From the NCBI GenBank assembly GCA_027451525.1, contig DAIDJF010000004.1, positions 1 to 64,000 of the forward strand: DNA of 64,000 nucleotides, written 5' to 3'. The stretch comes from Ktedonobacterales bacterium. Its GTDB lineage: Bacteria; Chloroflexota; Ktedonobacteria; Ktedonobacterales; Ktedonobacteraceae. Below are positions 9,317-18,652 of the stretch, one piece after another. The translations under genes were made by a program, and so were the position numbers. Position 1 is the stretch's first letter. Each line of letters opens with the position of its first letter. The notes under the pieces were generated by a model. The model ran no database searches. It was given only the letters and a program-made list of their open reading frames with translations, and was not told the DNA's origin.

Positions 9317-10156
9317 TTACAGATACTGCTGCACTATCGCACGCTCGCGTGTCAATCCCCGCCACTCATCTGCCTCTGGACCATCATAGATAAGTGTATA
9401 GGGGCCAACGAAATGTGCGTCACGGGTCAGCGCAAGACAACGCACATAGTCCTCCTGATCAAACTGATCGGGTACGAAAAAATGTGCTTTGGCATGACAC
9501 GATTCAGCATAGCCCGCAATTGATGCCAGTCGCGCATATTTATCAGGCCCTTTCCAGTTTCCAAAGTCCAGGCACAAACCAACACGCTGCTCCAACTGAT
9601 CGAACAAGGAGTGAACAGCCTGGGGCTGGGAGAGTAATGCAAACCAGTTTTCCGTCATCAGGCGTAGGCCCAGGCTTTCCGCTCGTTCAGCAAGAGAGCG
9701 CAATGCTTGCGCACTCCGTGAGAGCGCATCCTCAGAGACTGATTTGCCTGCAATAACGCGCGCTCGCCTGGCTCCCAGATCCGCTGCAATCTCCAACCAG
9801 TGTTGTATCCAGGCCTGATCCTGCTCCGCATGTTGGGGGTGCGTCAGGTCTCCCTCATCGATGAGCAGCGAGAAGAGTTCTATCTGCGCAGCTTGCAATG
9901 CCGAGCGCACTTCAGCAAGATACCCGCGATCAAGCGATGGAAGGTGGAAATGACAGATTTCTAGTGTGGTAATCCCAAATGTTGCTAAGCGCGCAGGTAA
10001 CTCTAATAATGTCATCTGCGCTTTCTGTTGTGCCTCATGCGGCACATGAAAACCTTGTTCAACCCCATAGATCTTCGGACTTCCCAATGTTCGATGCAGG
10101 CTCCAACTTGACACGGAGATGCGACGCTGCCCCCCAGCTATCTGCGATATTCCCAT
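9317..10156 (-). CDS. sugar phosphate isomerase/epimerase-like TIM-barrel protein
   Basis: About 279 residues with the xylose isomerase-like TIM-barrel pattern: early LEICHFHLPSLD, a middle GARRARVIAG strand, LMTENW (metal-binding Glu) and VGLCLDFGNW (Asp/His region), ending in GPYTLIYDGP. Members isomerise or epimerise sugars or polyols, often inositol-related, in the cytoplasm using a divalent metal. I chose ATG 10156, which has GGAAAGGAAA ending 4-6 bases upstream on this strand; ATG 10186 would add ten residues lacking a ribosome site. It stands alone, with no sugar transporter next to it, so the substrate cannot be named. Confidence 0.8.
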   Translation of the reverse strand: MGISQIAGGQRRISVSSWSLHRTLGSPKIYGVEQGFHVPHEAQQKAQMTLLELPARLATFGITTLEICHFHLPSLDRGYLAEVRSALQAAQIELFSLLIDEGDLTHPQHAEQDQAWIQHWLEIAADLGARRARVIAGKSVSEDALSRSAQALRSLAERAESLGLRLMTENWFALLSQPQAVHSLFDQLEQRVGLCLDFGNWKGPDKYARLASIAGYAESCHAKAHFFVPDQFDQEDYVRCLALTRDAHFVGPYTLIYDGPEADEWRGLTRERAIVQQYL

Positions 10157-10301
10157 CTGTTTTCCTTTCCCACTAATTGTATACATGACCGAACTTGTTC
10201 ATTGTATCCCATACGGTCTGTCAAAAGTGTTAATTATGCCTCCTGATGCAGACATCAAAACTTATTGGGATATCTCTATTTCGTATATGGAAAAAGATCG
10301 C

Positions 10302-11063
10302 TTATGCAGTTGTAATTCGACTGATATAGCCCGTTTTTTCGCCAACTTCCGTACTCAACACATACACATCGTCCGCTGTTCCTGGCACGATGGTTCCAAT
10401 CGTGGGTTTGCGAGCAGCAAGTTGCGCTCGCGCCACCTCGGTACCAGTTGTTCCCTGCACAACGACCAGATGGTCACACCCATCGCGATAATCCGTCAGG
10501 TACAGAAGATCGCGGTCAGCAACATAGGCGGGCGAGGCACTCACGTTATAAGCACGCTCCCAGAGTAGTTCCAGGCGATAATCAGGCAGCAGCTGATGCG
10601 CGGCGACACGCCCATAAAACTGATCGCACACAACAACAATTTTTCTAAGAAATGGATCACCCAGTACCATAAAAAAGTTTACCCCAGGCCGCTTATCCTT
10701 AAAACATGGAGTACCAGTCAGGCGTTCCACCTTTGGCGGCAGGTCGAGCGGATGCACATACAGATGCATCGGCGTAGTCGCGCCAACGACCGTATTATCC
10801 GAAAAGACGACAGCGTTGCCCATAAAAACTGGCGAACTGGCATCGGTCGAACCATCATCACGAGAACGATAACTGGCATGCCAGGAAGAATCAAGCGTGA
10901 TCTTTTGTGGCGTCACATGGAAACGAATCGACTCCGTGGCATTGACGTGATACAGATACTCCTGCCCATATTCATCTGTCGCAAGCGTCAGGCGTGCTGA
11001 CCCAACAGCGGCTTGTTGACAGAGCAGTGAGGGATGATTAGCGTGCCTGAAAAACTGCGGGGT
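10302..11063 (-). pseudogene. C-terminal remnant of a PQQ-type beta-propeller protein
   Basis: The open frame reads as the last ~250 residues of a larger beta-propeller protein: repeated strands such as SSPVFMGNAVVFSDN, KIVVVCDQFYGRV, SPAYVADRDLLYLTDY and TIGTIVPGTADDVYVLST. There is no sensible start: the open frame runs back into the 3' end of the DUF1254 gene, and the first ATG inside the conserved part is deep in a strand. I therefore read it as a 5'-truncated, probably dead gene abutting the DUF1254 stop at 11065. A short intact protein with a GTG or TTG start near 11040 is the alternative. Bases 10157-10301 show no gene. Confidence 0.55.
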
Positions 11064-11064
11064 C

Positions 11065-11715
11065 TCAGTGACTGAGTGGGACCAGTTGTATCTGCTTTGC
11101 AAGCTCGTAGGCGGTCGGGAGATCACTGTCGCTCTCAACAAAGACACGCCCCATAACGAGCACAGCATTATTCGGCGAAGCAATCTGCGTCATTGCCTGC
11201 GACACGGTTCCGTTCCAGCCCGGACCACTCAGGAGGTAATCGCCAGCTTCGGTTCCCGTAGTGCGTGTGCCAACATAGGCAAAATTAGTGCCATTCGACG
11301 GATCAGTGAACTGCACGCTGTAGTAACGGTCCACCATGCTTGGCACATGCAAAACCTGCGGCCCATTGGAGAGGTCGAGCCAGCCGCCGACGTAGAGCAC
11401 GTCGTTGGTTCCTGTGCCTAATAAACTGGCATTTGACGCCGAGGACGAAGAGAGCCTGGGCATCGCGTATAGTGTATTGACGGGAATAGGGCCGCCAGGT
11501 ACATGCCGAGTGACAGCTCTTTTGTAGGCACTGTACGTCATAGACGGCCAAAGATACAGGAAAACGCCTGTGCCGAGTACCCAGAAAAAGACGATCACGA
11601 CGACGAACGGAATGAGTCCGCTCCCTTGAGCGAAAATCCTATAGACGGTCCATGCGAGGATTGCCAGGATAACGAACGTAATAGGATATTTGTATTTCAG
11701 AATAAATCTGTTCAT
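11065..11715 (-). CDS. DUF1254 domain membrane protein, possibly 3'-truncated
   Basis: A 216-residue protein with two hydrophobic segments near residues 8-28 and 33-54 followed by a DUF1254 domain: VGGWLDLSNGPQVLHVPS, RYYSVQFTD, NGTNFAYVGTRTTG and GRVFVESDSDLP. ATG 11715 begins 1 base after the stop of the upstream DUF1214 gene, indicating coupling; an upstream in-frame start at 11769 would overlap that gene. Family members usually continue well past the final LVPLS seen here, so the last part may be lost at the junction with the beta-propeller remnant. The function of DUF1254/DUF1214 proteins is not settled; they are often surface or secreted proteins. Confidence 0.75.
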   Translation of the reverse strand: MNRFILKYKYPITFVILAILAWTVYRIFAQGSGLIPFVVVIVFFWVLGTGVFLYLWPSMTYSAYKRAVTRHVPGGPIPVNTLYAMPRLSSSSASNASLLGTGTNDVLYVGGWLDLSNGPQVLHVPSMVDRYYSVQFTDPSNGTNFAYVGTRTTGTEAGDYLLSGPGWNGTVSQAMTQIASPNNAVLVMGRVFVESDSDLPTAYELAKQIQLVPLSH

Positions 11716-11716
11716 C

Positions 11717-12319
11717 TCATTGCACTCGCCTGACTGGTGGCACGTGGTACTCGCCATCAAGAATAGCACGACCGGGCAGATACGCGCGGAGCATCAGCTT
11801 GAAGTGGCCTGCTGGTGTAGGTAGCCAGTTGGACTCGTGCCCTGCGGGAGCCGTGCGCTGCATATAAATGTCGATGGAGCCATCCGCGTTCGGCACGAGG
11901 CCAGAGCGACTGCCGACGCTGTAGCGATCGATGGAGTTCTTCACCATGTATCCTGCAACATCGTTCATAGTCAGCGACCAAAAGGCATCGTTGGGCGGGA
12001 GTTGTCCTACAGGAAAATGCAGGACATAATCACGTAGGCCGTTCAACGCCTGCCCCGTGCTATCGCTGGTTGTTGTCCAGTAGGCAGCCTCTTCCAGCGA
12101 ATTGATGGCGGGAAGAGTCCGGGCACAGGCTGCCCGTAGGATCATGCCATTGCCGGGCTGACCACATTTGGCGGTGATACTCCAACCGTTGACGGTTGTT
12201 GTCACGACTTTCATCGCCGCATTCATCATAATATTTGCCGTGAGAAACGCCAGTACGCAACCGATGATGATTCCTTGCACGGCATGAGAGACTGAGATCA
12301 TTCTAAAGATAGTTGCCAT
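11717..12319 (-). CDS. DUF1214 domain membrane protein
   Basis: A 200-residue protein with an N-terminal hydrophobic anchor (about residues 12-35) and a DUF1214 domain, recognised by DAFWSLTMNDVAGYMVKN, the RYSVGSRSGL segment, NADGSIDIYMQ, ESNWLPTPAG and LRAYLPG. It likely sits on the outer face of the membrane. It pairs with the DUF1254 gene that starts 1 base after its stop; in many bacteria the two domains are fused in one chain, with DUF1254 first, whereas here they are separate genes in the opposite order. The start at 12319 has only a close GAGG and is uncertain; the next ATG (12301) is an alternative. Confidence 0.8.
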   Translation of the reverse strand: MATIFRMISVSHAVQGIIIGCVLAFLTANIMMNAAMKVVTTTVNGWSITAKCGQPGNGMILRAACARTLPAINSLEEAAYWTTTSDSTGQALNGLRDYVLHFPVGQLPPNDAFWSLTMNDVAGYMVKNSIDRYSVGSRSGLVPNADGSIDIYMQRTAPAGHESNWLPTPAGHFKLMLRAYLPGRAILDGEYHVPPVRRVQ

Positions 12320-12627
12320 GCCTCAACTATATCACTACAAGTGGTGAATAGCAAGGTGAATATCGCGCATCTCTGCACCGATGTCTTGCTCAGTTTAGGT
12401 CACACAATAATCGTAATAGATCCGAATGTTCAAGCTGGCTCCATTGAAACACCATCCGAACTACCGTTTTCTTTCTCGACTCAGAGAATAGAAACTTGTG
12501 TCAATTGCAAGAAGCTTTACGCTCTCCATCAGTCATCTCAAATGCGAGAGGCAGAGAAAAGAAAGGCAACACCGATGAACACACGTCATCAACACCAAAG
12601 GTCGCCAGAGGTTGGAGGAACAGAGGA
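12320..12627. other. intergenic region between divergent genes
   Basis: About 308 bases between the DUF1214 gene (leftward) and a RibD-like gene (rightward). ATCACT-ACA-AGTGGT at about 12330-12344 is a loose inverted repeat near the DUF1214 start and might be an operator. I see no clear promoter pair, no structured RNA and no convincing small gene; the open frames here lack ribosome sites. Confidence 0.4.
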
Positions 12628-13242
<615 letters not shown>

Positions 13243-13344
13243 GGTCGCGAGGAGTATTCCCAAACCCGCACGCGCTTCTACCTCCCATCAGGATGAGGCT
13301 TACCCAATATGCCGCCAATTGGGGATACCCCGTTGCGCTAAACA

Positions 13345-13390
13345 CGCGAAATGCCCGCATAGATCAATCGATCCATTCGGGCATTTCGCG
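13345..13390. terminator. 13-bp hairpin between convergent genes
   Basis: CGCGAAATGCCCG (13345-13357) pairs perfectly with CGGGCATTTCGCG (13378-13390) around a 20-base loop. It lies between the rightward RibD-like gene and the leftward 33-residue gene, so it probably serves as a shared terminator. Confidence 0.65.
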
Positions 13391-13425
13391 CAAAACGATC
13401 ATCGGTTCATACATCGATTGCACTA

Positions 13426-13527
13426 TTAAAAGAGACTCACCCGCTTGTCTGTACTGTCGAAGCCCCAGCGTACAGCCGCCAGATCAAGGACGATAAACAA
13501 GGCTATAAGAATAAGCGCAACAAACAT
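13426..13527 (-). CDS. 33-residue single-span membrane protein
   Basis: A very short gene encoding 33 residues: a hydrophobic segment (FVALILIALFIVLDLAAV) followed by RWGFDSTDKRVSLF. GGGAG lies 9 bases before the ATG on this strand, and the reading frame ends cleanly at TAA 13426-13428. The pattern of one membrane helix followed by an R-W-G-x-D-S motif is one I associate from memory with small proteins common in Chloroflexota, but I could not check this. It is divergent from the Lrp gene, 180 bases away. No function is known; a small membrane-protein regulator or subunit would be a guess. Confidence 0.6.
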   Translation of the reverse strand: MFVALILIALFIVLDLAAVRWGFDSTDKRVSLF

Positions 13528-13707
13528 TGTTCACAGCTCCCTTCTGTCTGTTCAATTCACTCGCTTGTCAGAACTATGTCAAATTACTCAAAACGCTATA
13601 TAATTTCGGTTTCTTGTTATAAGTGTAGCCCAACTTTGGGATACAATACAGTGAAAAGTAAAAGTTGTTTTGTCTTCGGACCTGATAATTTGAGGTAAAA
13701 GTGCTCT

Positions 13708-14220
13708 ATGGCTTTAGAAAACGAGAAGCTCCTTGACGAAACCGGCTGGCAACTGTTGCATGAACTTCAACAGAATGCACGCCTCTCTTTTAGCGAGTTG
13801 GGCCTGCGCGTCGGCCTTTCCTCGCCTGCTGTCGCCGAGCGTGTGCGCAAGATGGAAGATGCAGGCATCATTACCGGCTATCATGCCGAGGTAAATCCGG
13901 CCAAGCTCGGTTTTCCTGTCATGGCGATTATTCGTATGACCTCGCTCGCACGTTCTGGCAAATACGCTGGGGCATCGTCTAAACAGATCAATATACTGGT
14001 GAATCAGTTCCCAGAAGTTATTGAAAGCTACCGTGCTACAGGCAGTGATATCACGCTGATGAAAATCATTGCTACCTCAGTCGAGCACCTGGACGATGTG
14101 ATCGAACGATTGGCTGAATTCGGCCAGACCACCACCTCCATCGTGCTCTCGCCTCCCACGATTAAAAAGATCACGCCAAAGCCAGAGGAGATGCCAATAA
14201 GCCACACAGAGCACGAATGA
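13708..14220 (+). CDS. Lrp/AsnC family transcriptional regulator
   Basis: A 170-residue regulator. Residues 5-65 form the AsnC-type winged HTH (LLHELQQNARLSFSELG, then VGLSSPAVAERVRKMEDAGII), and residues 70-150 the RAM ligand-binding domain with VMAIIRMT and the PEVIESYRATGSDITLMKI stretch. Such proteins form octamers and answer to amino acids. GAGG stands about 14 bases before the ATG. No amino-acid gene is adjacent, so the regulon cannot be read from the context; the divergent 33-residue gene is one possible target. Confidence 0.9.
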   Translation: MALENEKLLDETGWQLLHELQQNARLSFSELGLRVGLSSPAVAERVRKMEDAGIITGYHAEVNPAKLGFPVMAIIRMTSLARSGKYAGASSKQINILVNQFPEVIESYRATGSDITLMKIIATSVEHLDDVIERLAEFGQTTTSIVLSPPTIKKITPKPEEMPISHTEHE

Positions 14221-14317
14221 GCATATGGTCATTTAACACGAGGTTTTTTAAGGAATATTTGCGCTCTTCGACGGTGAGAAGCAATGCATGGGTTAGTTTC
14301 TCAGGAAGCATCGGGCA

Positions 14318-15616
14318 TTATAGTGCAGGAAGTGTGAACCAAAATGTTGATCCTTCACCGACTGTACTTCGGACACCAATCTGCCCCTGATGTAACTGGA
14401 CAATTTGATGGCAAATGAACAAGCCTAACCCTAAACCATCGCTAGAAGAATACGCTGTCGAGGCACGCTCTACACGATAGAAGCGTTCCCAGATCTGCTT
14501 TTGTTCAGAGTGTGCAATACCCTCTCCTTGATCAATGACTGACACGTAAGCGACTTGGTCAAATTGTTCAACTTGCACCGTCACAGGCTGTGCTTTTGCT
14601 GAATATTTGAGTGCGTTTGTCAGCAAGTTTGTCAGCACCTGCTGAATGCGATCTTTGTCGACATACACCAGGAGAGGTCTTGGACTGGCTATCTGTAATA
14701 TAATTTGCCGTTCTGGCGTGAGTGCGCGTTGATCTTCCAGTGTCTGCTGGACGATATGTAACAAGTCGGTTGATGCTCGCTGCAGTTTCAGGTGATCTGT
14801 CTGCAAGCGCGCGGCGTCGAGCAAGTCATTAATCATACGCTCTTGTATTTTGGAATTATGCTCTGCCCGTTCAAGGATTTGAGTATACTTGTTCAGATCA
14901 CCGAGTGATCTTTGTTGTCCTTGTGCCTCTTTTGAGGAGTAGTGTGTCAAGCCACGTCTCGTAAACTGAACGCTGGTTTTTATAACGGTGAGCGGTGTAC
15001 GGAGTTCGTGCGCAGCCATACTAAGAAATTCGTCCATTCGACGGTTCGTTTCCAGCAAGGCCAGTTCACGTACCTGGCTAACCGCTCGTTCTTGGAGGGC
15101 CAGTTCCTGTTTATGGAAGAGTTCCGCGGCTAATGAAACAACCTGCGAATGAGACTGTCGGCGTGCAGATTCTACTTTGTATGCTCCAATGCTCATTAAG
15201 GCTCCGAGAATAAAGAAGAGGAGTGTGCTAAGTATGGATGAAGATTCCGTGTTGAGCGTGTAAAATGGCGGTAACAGCAGTATATTCAGACTTATCGCAC
15301 CTAGCATGGTTGCGAACAAGCCCGCTCCCAAGCCCCAATTGGCACTAATAAAGGTGACTGCGGCCAGTTCAAGCAGACCAGGTGTACGGAAATCAGGCAG
15401 AAATTGATAGAGGAGCAAACCGATAGTTGTCGTCAAGCTTAGTACGATAAATGTTACACTATAACTTACCCACAAATGATGTGCCCAAGCGGGTAACCAT
15501 GGTGGTGAGAAACTAGACTTTTGAAACCACTGCTTCGAGCATTGGTAGATCTGCTGAAATGTTCTAAGTAGAGAGAGCTTTTCAGTAGCTAACTGAGATG
15601 GTTGGAATGGTGGCAT
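14318..15616 (-). CDS. DUF4118-type membrane sensor histidine kinase
   Basis: About 432 residues. The N-terminal part carries four predicted membrane segments (roughly residues 45-150: VSYSVTFIVLSLTTTIGLLL, LLELAAVTFISANWGLGAG, and two more) of the KdpD-like DUF4118 type. A coiled linker leads to HisKA with the phospho-acceptor in MAAHELRTPLTV, then an HATPase domain with NLLTNALKYS (N box), DQGEGI (G1) and GLGLGLFICHQIV (G2). ATG 15616 is preferred to 15643 because AAAGGTG lies upstream of it. No response regulator is adjacent, so it is an orphan kinase whose partner is elsewhere. A good promoter lies upstream. Confidence 0.88.
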   Translation of the reverse strand: MPPFQPSQLATEKLSLLRTFQQIYQCSKQWFQKSSFSPPWLPAWAHHLWVSYSVTFIVLSLTTTIGLLLYQFLPDFRTPGLLELAAVTFISANWGLGAGLFATMLGAISLNILLLPPFYTLNTESSSILSTLLFFILGALMSIGAYKVESARRQSHSQVVSLAAELFHKQELALQERAVSQVRELALLETNRRMDEFLSMAAHELRTPLTVIKTSVQFTRRGLTHYSSKEAQGQQRSLGDLNKYTQILERAEHNSKIQERMINDLLDAARLQTDHLKLQRASTDLLHIVQQTLEDQRALTPERQIILQIASPRPLLVYVDKDRIQQVLTNLLTNALKYSAKAQPVTVQVEQFDQVAYVSVIDQGEGIAHSEQKQIWERFYRVERASTAYSSSDGLGLGLFICHQIVQLHQGQIGVRSTVGEGSTFWFTLPAL

Positions 15617-15945
15617 ATCTCTCACACCTTTCTGTACAAACATCTAAGAAGCAGTATTTATGGATAAAAACGCGAAGATTCAGATTTACTACAGAGAATA
15701 TATACCATAACCTGTAGAGATGTGTCAAGCAGATGTATAAAATACAACAGTTGAGATATGGGATACAACCACAGGATGCTCGGTCGCATGGGAGCCAATA
15801 GACAACGCCTTGCGTCAGCCAGCCACGATAATCTAGCAAGACGAGGTTTCCCTTGAAATTGCTCTGAGGCGATGAGCAATCTTTCTTTTTCTCTTTCTCT
15901 ATACACAACAAGAGTCTTCTTCACTAACAGATGCAAGGCAGGTTT
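15617..15945 (-). promoter_or_regulatory. promoter region of the DUF4118 kinase
   Basis: On the minus strand TTGACA (15728-15723) and TATATA (15704-15699) are separated by 18 bases, a near-ideal housekeeping promoter, giving a leader of about 75 bases before ATG 15616. The remaining bases to 15945, where the metal-permease gene ends, hold a C/T-rich run at 15890-15905 and nothing else that I recognise. Confidence 0.55.
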
Positions 15946-16830
15946 TTATGTGAGTTGCTGCCATACCCACTGGCTTCCCACGACAGCAACATATCCCACA
16001 ACAGCAAGCAGGCTGATACAAACACTGATTGGATAACCTGTATAAAATCCGACAGTGAGACCGACCCAGGTCAGCACCGTAGCCAACACAGAGGCGAAAG
16101 CGAGGGCAATAAACGGACGACTGGTCAGTTGATGGGCCATGGCTGCTGGCAACAACAACAACGCAAACACCAGAAGCGCACCAATCGCCATCGTGGCAAA
16201 ACTGACGGTCACGGCCAATAGGATCAGAAAACCTAACCCAAGGAGACGCACTGGCACTCCCTGAGCCGCCGCCACATCGGGGTCTAGCGAGGCGAAGAGC
16301 AAGGGACGAGCAATGAACAACAACACAAGAATGACGCCGCCGCTGATCAGTGCCATGATTTGTGCCTGTGCCGTCGAAATGCCCAAGATATTTCCAAACA
16401 ACACCGTTACGCCTGAGAAACCCGTCCCTGTCCCACTAGAGTGCCTGGTAAAGAGGTTGAGAAAGAGCACACCTAATCCCAACACCCAGGCCAGTACTGT
16501 TCCAATAGCCACATCGCGGCCTCGTAAGCGATCTCCAAATCCACCCATAGTAACAGCCACCCCAACGGTAGTCACTAGAAGGGTTGCCAGTGGATTCAGG
16601 CCAAGCGCGGCTCCCCCCAACGCTCCAGTAAATGCCACATCGGAGAGCGACTCCCCCGCAAATGCCTGATGGCGCAAAACGACAAAGTACCCAATCAGGC
16701 CAGTTACCAAACTCACGATGGTCCCAGCTAAGAATGCCTGCCGCATAAAATCATACTGGAGCATCGCTTGAACATCCTGCCACAGATTCAGCGTAAAGGG
16801 CGGCAATATACCCGCAATGACCAGACTCAT
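15946..16830 (-). CDS. metal ABC transporter permease (second)
   Basis: A 294-residue ABC-3 family permease with about eight hydrophobic segments. Typical marks are FMRQAFLAGTIVSLVTGLIG, RHQAFAGESLSDVAFTGALGG (the cytoplasmic coupling region) and SLDPDVAAAQGVPVRLLG. It forms the membrane channel of a zinc or manganese importer of the ZnuABC/MntABC type. It overlaps the preceding permease gene by 4 bases (ATGA) and is the last gene of the operon. It is clearly a duplicate of its neighbour, suggesting that the transporter uses a heterodimer of permeases rather than the usual homodimer. Confidence 0.9.
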   Translation of the reverse strand: MSLVIAGILPPFTLNLWQDVQAMLQYDFMRQAFLAGTIVSLVTGLIGYFVVLRHQAFAGESLSDVAFTGALGGAALGLNPLATLLVTTVGVAVTMGGFGDRLRGRDVAIGTVLAWVLGLGVLFLNLFTRHSSGTGTGFSGVTVLFGNILGISTAQAQIMALISGGVILVLLFIARPLLFASLDPDVAAAQGVPVRLLGLGFLILLAVTVSFATMAIGALLVFALLLLPAAMAHQLTSRPFIALAFASVLATVLTWVGLTVGFYTGYPISVCISLLAVVGYVAVVGSQWVWQQLT

Positions 16831-17750
16831 ATATTCTTCTCCATCCTCTGAACGCGCCCGGCTCCATGATAGTGGCGACCAAGAAAGCTAAACAGGAACC
16901 GCCCACCACGCACTAACACGTAGGTACCAAAGGCAAAAGTCGTGATAAAAAAACCTACCGGATAAGGTGTAAAGAAACCCACTGCCAGGCCCAGCCAGGT
17001 AAAGCCGAGTGCGAGCAGAACAGCAATGGCTACTGCCACGCCAGGACGACTAGTCACATACTGAGCAATAGCCGCTGGTGTGACTAGAAGCGCAAAGATG
17101 AGCAACACGCCCACTACCTGCACCGCGACTGCCACTTCCAGTGCTAACAGCACGAGATAGCCAAAGGCCAACAGACGGACTGGTACGCCACTGGCGGCTG
17201 CAACATCAGGATCTAGCGAGGCGAAGGATAGCGGTCGGCCAATCACCAGGAGCACAGCGAGAAGTATACCAGTAGACCAGAGAATAATGCTCACATCCGT
17301 CTTGCTGATGCCCAACACATTGCCAAAGAGAATGTTGTAGACATTCGCCGCATATTCTGCCGTTGCCAGATGGATAAAGAGAAAGCCGAGTGCCAACGAG
17401 GCGGTAAACACAGCTCCCACAGCTATATCACTCTGGCGACTCTGCCGCTCGGCCAGATTGAGTGCTTGTATACCAACGGCCGCGCACAGGCCCGCAATGA
17501 AAAGACCAATGACCGCTGGGATGCCAAAGAGGACGGCCCCCGTTGCACCCGCGAAGCCGACATTGGCCAGACTATGACCAGCGAAACTCTGACTGCGTAA
17601 CACCATAAAGTAGCCCATGATACCTGCCGTGATCGCCACCAATGTTCCCGCCAGATACGCATTTTGCATAAATGGAAAATGCAGCAAGATCTGGATATCG
17701 GCTACTAAGTCCCAAGAGGGCGAGAAGATATCAGCGAGCACGATGGGCAT
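16827..17750 (-). CDS. metal ABC transporter permease (first)
   Basis: A 307-residue ABC-3 family permease with the same layout as the following gene: FMQNAYLAGTLVAITAGIMG, RSQSFAGHSLANVGFAGATG and SLDPDVAAASGVPVRLLAFG. It overlaps the ATPase gene by 20 bases and the next permease by 4, so the four importer genes are cotranslated. The operon order is binding protein, ATPase, permease 1, permease 2. The metal is probably zinc (or manganese), judged from the ZnuA-like binding protein and the adjacent Fur/Zur-type repressor. Confidence 0.9.
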   Translation of the reverse strand: MPIVLADIFSPSWDLVADIQILLHFPFMQNAYLAGTLVAITAGIMGYFMVLRSQSFAGHSLANVGFAGATGAVLFGIPAVIGLFIAGLCAAVGIQALNLAERQSRQSDIAVGAVFTASLALGFLFIHLATAEYAANVYNILFGNVLGISKTDVSIILWSTGILLAVLLVIGRPLSFASLDPDVAAASGVPVRLLAFGYLVLLALEVAVAVQVVGVLLIFALLVTPAAIAQYVTSRPGVAVAIAVLLALGFTWLGLAVGFFTPYPVGFFITTFAFGTYVLVRGGRFLFSFLGRHYHGAGRVQRMEKNI

Positions 17751-18600
17751 GGTAGCTCACCTCCTCTTCCGGTTGTCCCACTACTACAATGCGCCCATCG
17801 CTGGCCCGTAGCACCTCAATAGGTGTTGCATACAGATGTGAAAGCGTCTCGGTGGTAATGACCTCTTCGGGCGTACCAATTGCAACCTGTCCATGAGCCA
17901 CATAGACGACACGGTCAACAGCTGAAAGGATGGGATTGATATCATGAGCCACCAGCAACACTGCGGCTCCCGTTTCCCGACTGATACGTCGGATGACACT
18001 GGCGATACCTTGCTGGTTGCGCAAATCTAGACTATCTAGTGGCTCATCCAGAGCCAGGATACGTGGTCGCCGTACCAACGCCTGCGCGATGAGCAAACGC
18101 TGCTGTTCGCCGCCCGATAGCTCTCCAATAGGTCGATCTGCATACGAGGTCGCCCCCACGAGTTCGATCACCTCAGCAACCAGCCGCTTGTTCTCACGCG
18201 CTTTGTGTGATTGGAGCAACGGGATGGTCAGCCCCCAGTGACTTCCGTCAAGTCCAAGCTGCACAAGACTACGCCCACGGACATGCACATCAGCCTCGAA
18301 ATGGCGCCGTTGGGGCACATAGCCAATAGCCGCATTGCCTCGCCGGGCCGGCTTCCCCAGGACCGCAATCGTCCCCGCAGAGAGTGGAAGCAACCCTAAC
18401 ATGGCTTTGAGTAAGGTAGACTTGCCTGCACCATTAGGACCAAGAATAGCCAGGAACTCTCCCGGTTGGACGGTGAGATTTACGCCCTGCCAGATGGTGC
18501 GCCCTCCCAGTGTCACCGCCGCATCGCTGACCCTGATGACTGGCTCAAGGCGCGTCGATGGTGGGAAAGAAGACAGGGTGGATGATGAATCAGTCATCAC
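17731..18600 (-). CDS. metal ABC transporter ATP-binding protein
   Basis: A 289-residue ABC ATPase: Walker A GPNGAGKST, Q-loop in YVPQRRHF, signature LSGGEQQR, Walker B RILALDEP and the switch His in LLVAHDIN. Its ZnuC/MntB-like layout and position between binding protein and permeases show that it powers metal import. GTG 18600 has GGAG 8 bases upstream, whereas the next codon ATG 18597 is 11 bases away; either could be used. The first ~22 residues (Ser/Thr/Pro-rich) precede the conserved domain and are probably disordered. Confidence 0.92.
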   Translation of the reverse strand: MMTDSSSTLSSFPPSTRLEPVIRVSDAAVTLGGRTIWQGVNLTVQPGEFLAILGPNGAGKSTLLKAMLGLLPLSAGTIAVLGKPARRGNAAIGYVPQRRHFEADVHVRGRSLVQLGLDGSHWGLTIPLLQSHKARENKRLVAEVIELVGATSYADRPIGELSGGEQQRLLIAQALVRRPRILALDEPLDSLDLRNQQGIASVIRRISRETGAAVLLVAHDINPILSAVDRVVYVAHGQVAIGTPEEVITTETLSHLYATPIEVLRASDGRIVVVGQPEEEVSYHAHRAR

Positions 18601-18652
18601 AGCTTCAACTCCTTTTGACCAGGGAAACTAGCCAAAACCGGTTCCCCGATGC

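Noticed and set aside
12496-12627. Upstream extension of the RibD-like gene
   Set aside because: The 44 extra residues are basic and unlike the family, whereas ATG 12628 has a good ribosome site.
15658-15936. A 92-residue frame in the gap before the kinase
   Set aside because: It runs through the apparent kinase promoter and has no ribosome site.
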